The notes under the pieces were generated by a model. The model did no database searches and was not told the DNA's origin. It saw only the letters and a program-made list of their open reading frames with translations. From NCBI GenBank assembly GCA_946183715.1, contig CAMHDB010000025.1, forward strand, positions 1 to 12,077: a stretch of 12,077 nt of DNA. Direction: 5' to 3'. Origin of the DNA: an uncultured Oscillibacter sp. (GTDB taxonomy: Bacteria; Bacillota; Clostridia; Oscillospirales; Oscillospiraceae). Both the position numbers and the translations under genes were made by a program. Shown here one piece after another: positions 11,565 to 12,077 of this stretch. Every line of letters starts with the position of its first letter. The first letter of the stretch is position 1.

Positions 11565-12077
11565 TCAGGCCAGCGCCACGGTACGCTGTTCGGAGACATT
11601 CGGCGTCTCCGGGACGCCCTCCGGCGGCGCGCTCTTCCGGAAGCCGAGCGTCTCCTGCAAGCGCTCCCTCCCGACAGCGAGCATGAGCTTAATGCGGTTT
11701 TCCTGATTGACCTGTGTGGCGCTGGGGTCGTAGTCGATGGGCGTAATGTTGGCACTGGGGTAGAGTTCGCGGATTTTGTTAATCATGCCCTTCCCGCAAA
11801 TGTGGTTTGGCAGACACCCGAACGGCTGCGCGCAGATGATATTCTCGTACCCGGAGCGGATAAGTTCGACCATTTCCGCCGTGAGAAGCCAGCCCTCCCC
11901 CATTTTGTCGCCGCGCCCGATAATGCCGTCGGCAAGTTTGAGCAGTTCGCGGAAGGGCAACGGCGCGTGGTAGCCCACGCTCTGCAAGGCGCGAATGATA
12001 ATCTTTTCGAGGCGTCCGAGGTAAGACAAGAACAGTTCCGGGGTGAACTTCTCAATAAAGGAGCCGCCGTAGAGGCG
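11565..12077 (-). CDS. 2-hydroxyacyl-CoA dehydratase/activase-like large protein, C-terminal fragment
   Basis: The last 170 codons of a gene whose start lies beyond the right edge. The frame is open to the edge (LYGGSFIEKFTPELFLSYLG at its start). The motifs ICAQPFGCLPNHICGKGM and the following IRELYPSANITPIDYDPSATQVNQENRIKLML are the conserved C-terminal end of the very long (roughly 1,400-residue) clostridial proteins annotated as acyl-CoA dehydratase activase-related (fused BcrAD/HgdC-like activase and HgdB-like parts). The Cys-containing QPFGCLPNH segment may take part in metal or cluster binding; that is inference. The tail after about residue 135 of the fragment (RKSAPPEGVPETPNVSEQ) is low-complexity and probably disordered. 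The physiological substrate is unknown. No clear terminator follows, only the multi-hairpin element. Confidence 0.85.
   Translation of the reverse strand, partial: RLYGGSFIEKFTPELFLSYLGRLEKIIIRALQSVGYHAPLPFRELLKLADGIIGRGDKMGEGWLLTAEMVELIRSGYENIICAQPFGCLPNHICGKGMINKIRELYPSANITPIDYDPSATQVNQENRIKLMLAVGRERLQETLGFRKSAPPEGVPETPNVSEQRTVALA

Overview
The window looks like a chromosomal stretch from a GC-rich, endospore-forming member of the Clostridia; an Oscillospiraceae-like lineage is my guess. The evidence is the spoIIAA-spoIIAB-sigF forespore operon, an alpha/beta-type small acid-soluble spore protein (SASP), a DegV protein, the acetylase branch of the diaminopimelate (DAP) pathway, an SLH-domain cell-surface protein and the C-terminus of a giant 2-hydroxyacyl-CoA dehydratase/activase-like protein. 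No phage, plasmid, CRISPR, rRNA or tRNA is visible. Most of the novelty is in the intergenic DNA.

Left part (1-3287, all genes on the minus strand). The first 70 bases are the start of a BglG/LicT-family transcription antiterminator. Behind it is a complete autoregulatory leader: a near-consensus sigma-A promoter, a RAT-like RNA element, and a terminator that shares bases with the RAT. Next come ssp (with its own terminator and a sigma-G-type promoter), degV, and a secreted transglutaminase-like protein with a perfect-consensus promoter.

Middle (3384-7946, plus strand). A promoter leads into a lysine riboswitch with an intrinsic terminator, then dapA, dapB, dapH and a gene for a three-SLH protein with a degenerate GH18-like domain. 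No promoter or terminator is evident between these genes. Lysine/DAP synthesis and a wall-bound protein therefore appear to be co-controlled by lysine. The terminator at 7915-7946 closes the unit.

Right part (7946-12077, minus strand). In transcription order this holds the end of the dehydratase/activase-like gene, a structured multi-hairpin intergenic element, spoIIAA, spoIIAB and sigF, a mostly empty stretch with a strong promoter, a small unknown ORF, and a Xer-type tyrosine recombinase. SpoIIAA, SpoIIAB and SigF form the partner-switching module that turns on forespore transcription; SigF then leads to SigG, which would transcribe ssp. The spoIIA promoter resembles Spo0A-activated sigma-A promoters with long spacers. 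An unusual 125-bp AT-rich gap with a possible internal promoter separates spoIIAA from spoIIAB. The xer leader contains a 28-bp palindrome in the 11-6-11 format of a dif site, which is my favourite candidate for a self-contained recombinase/site module.
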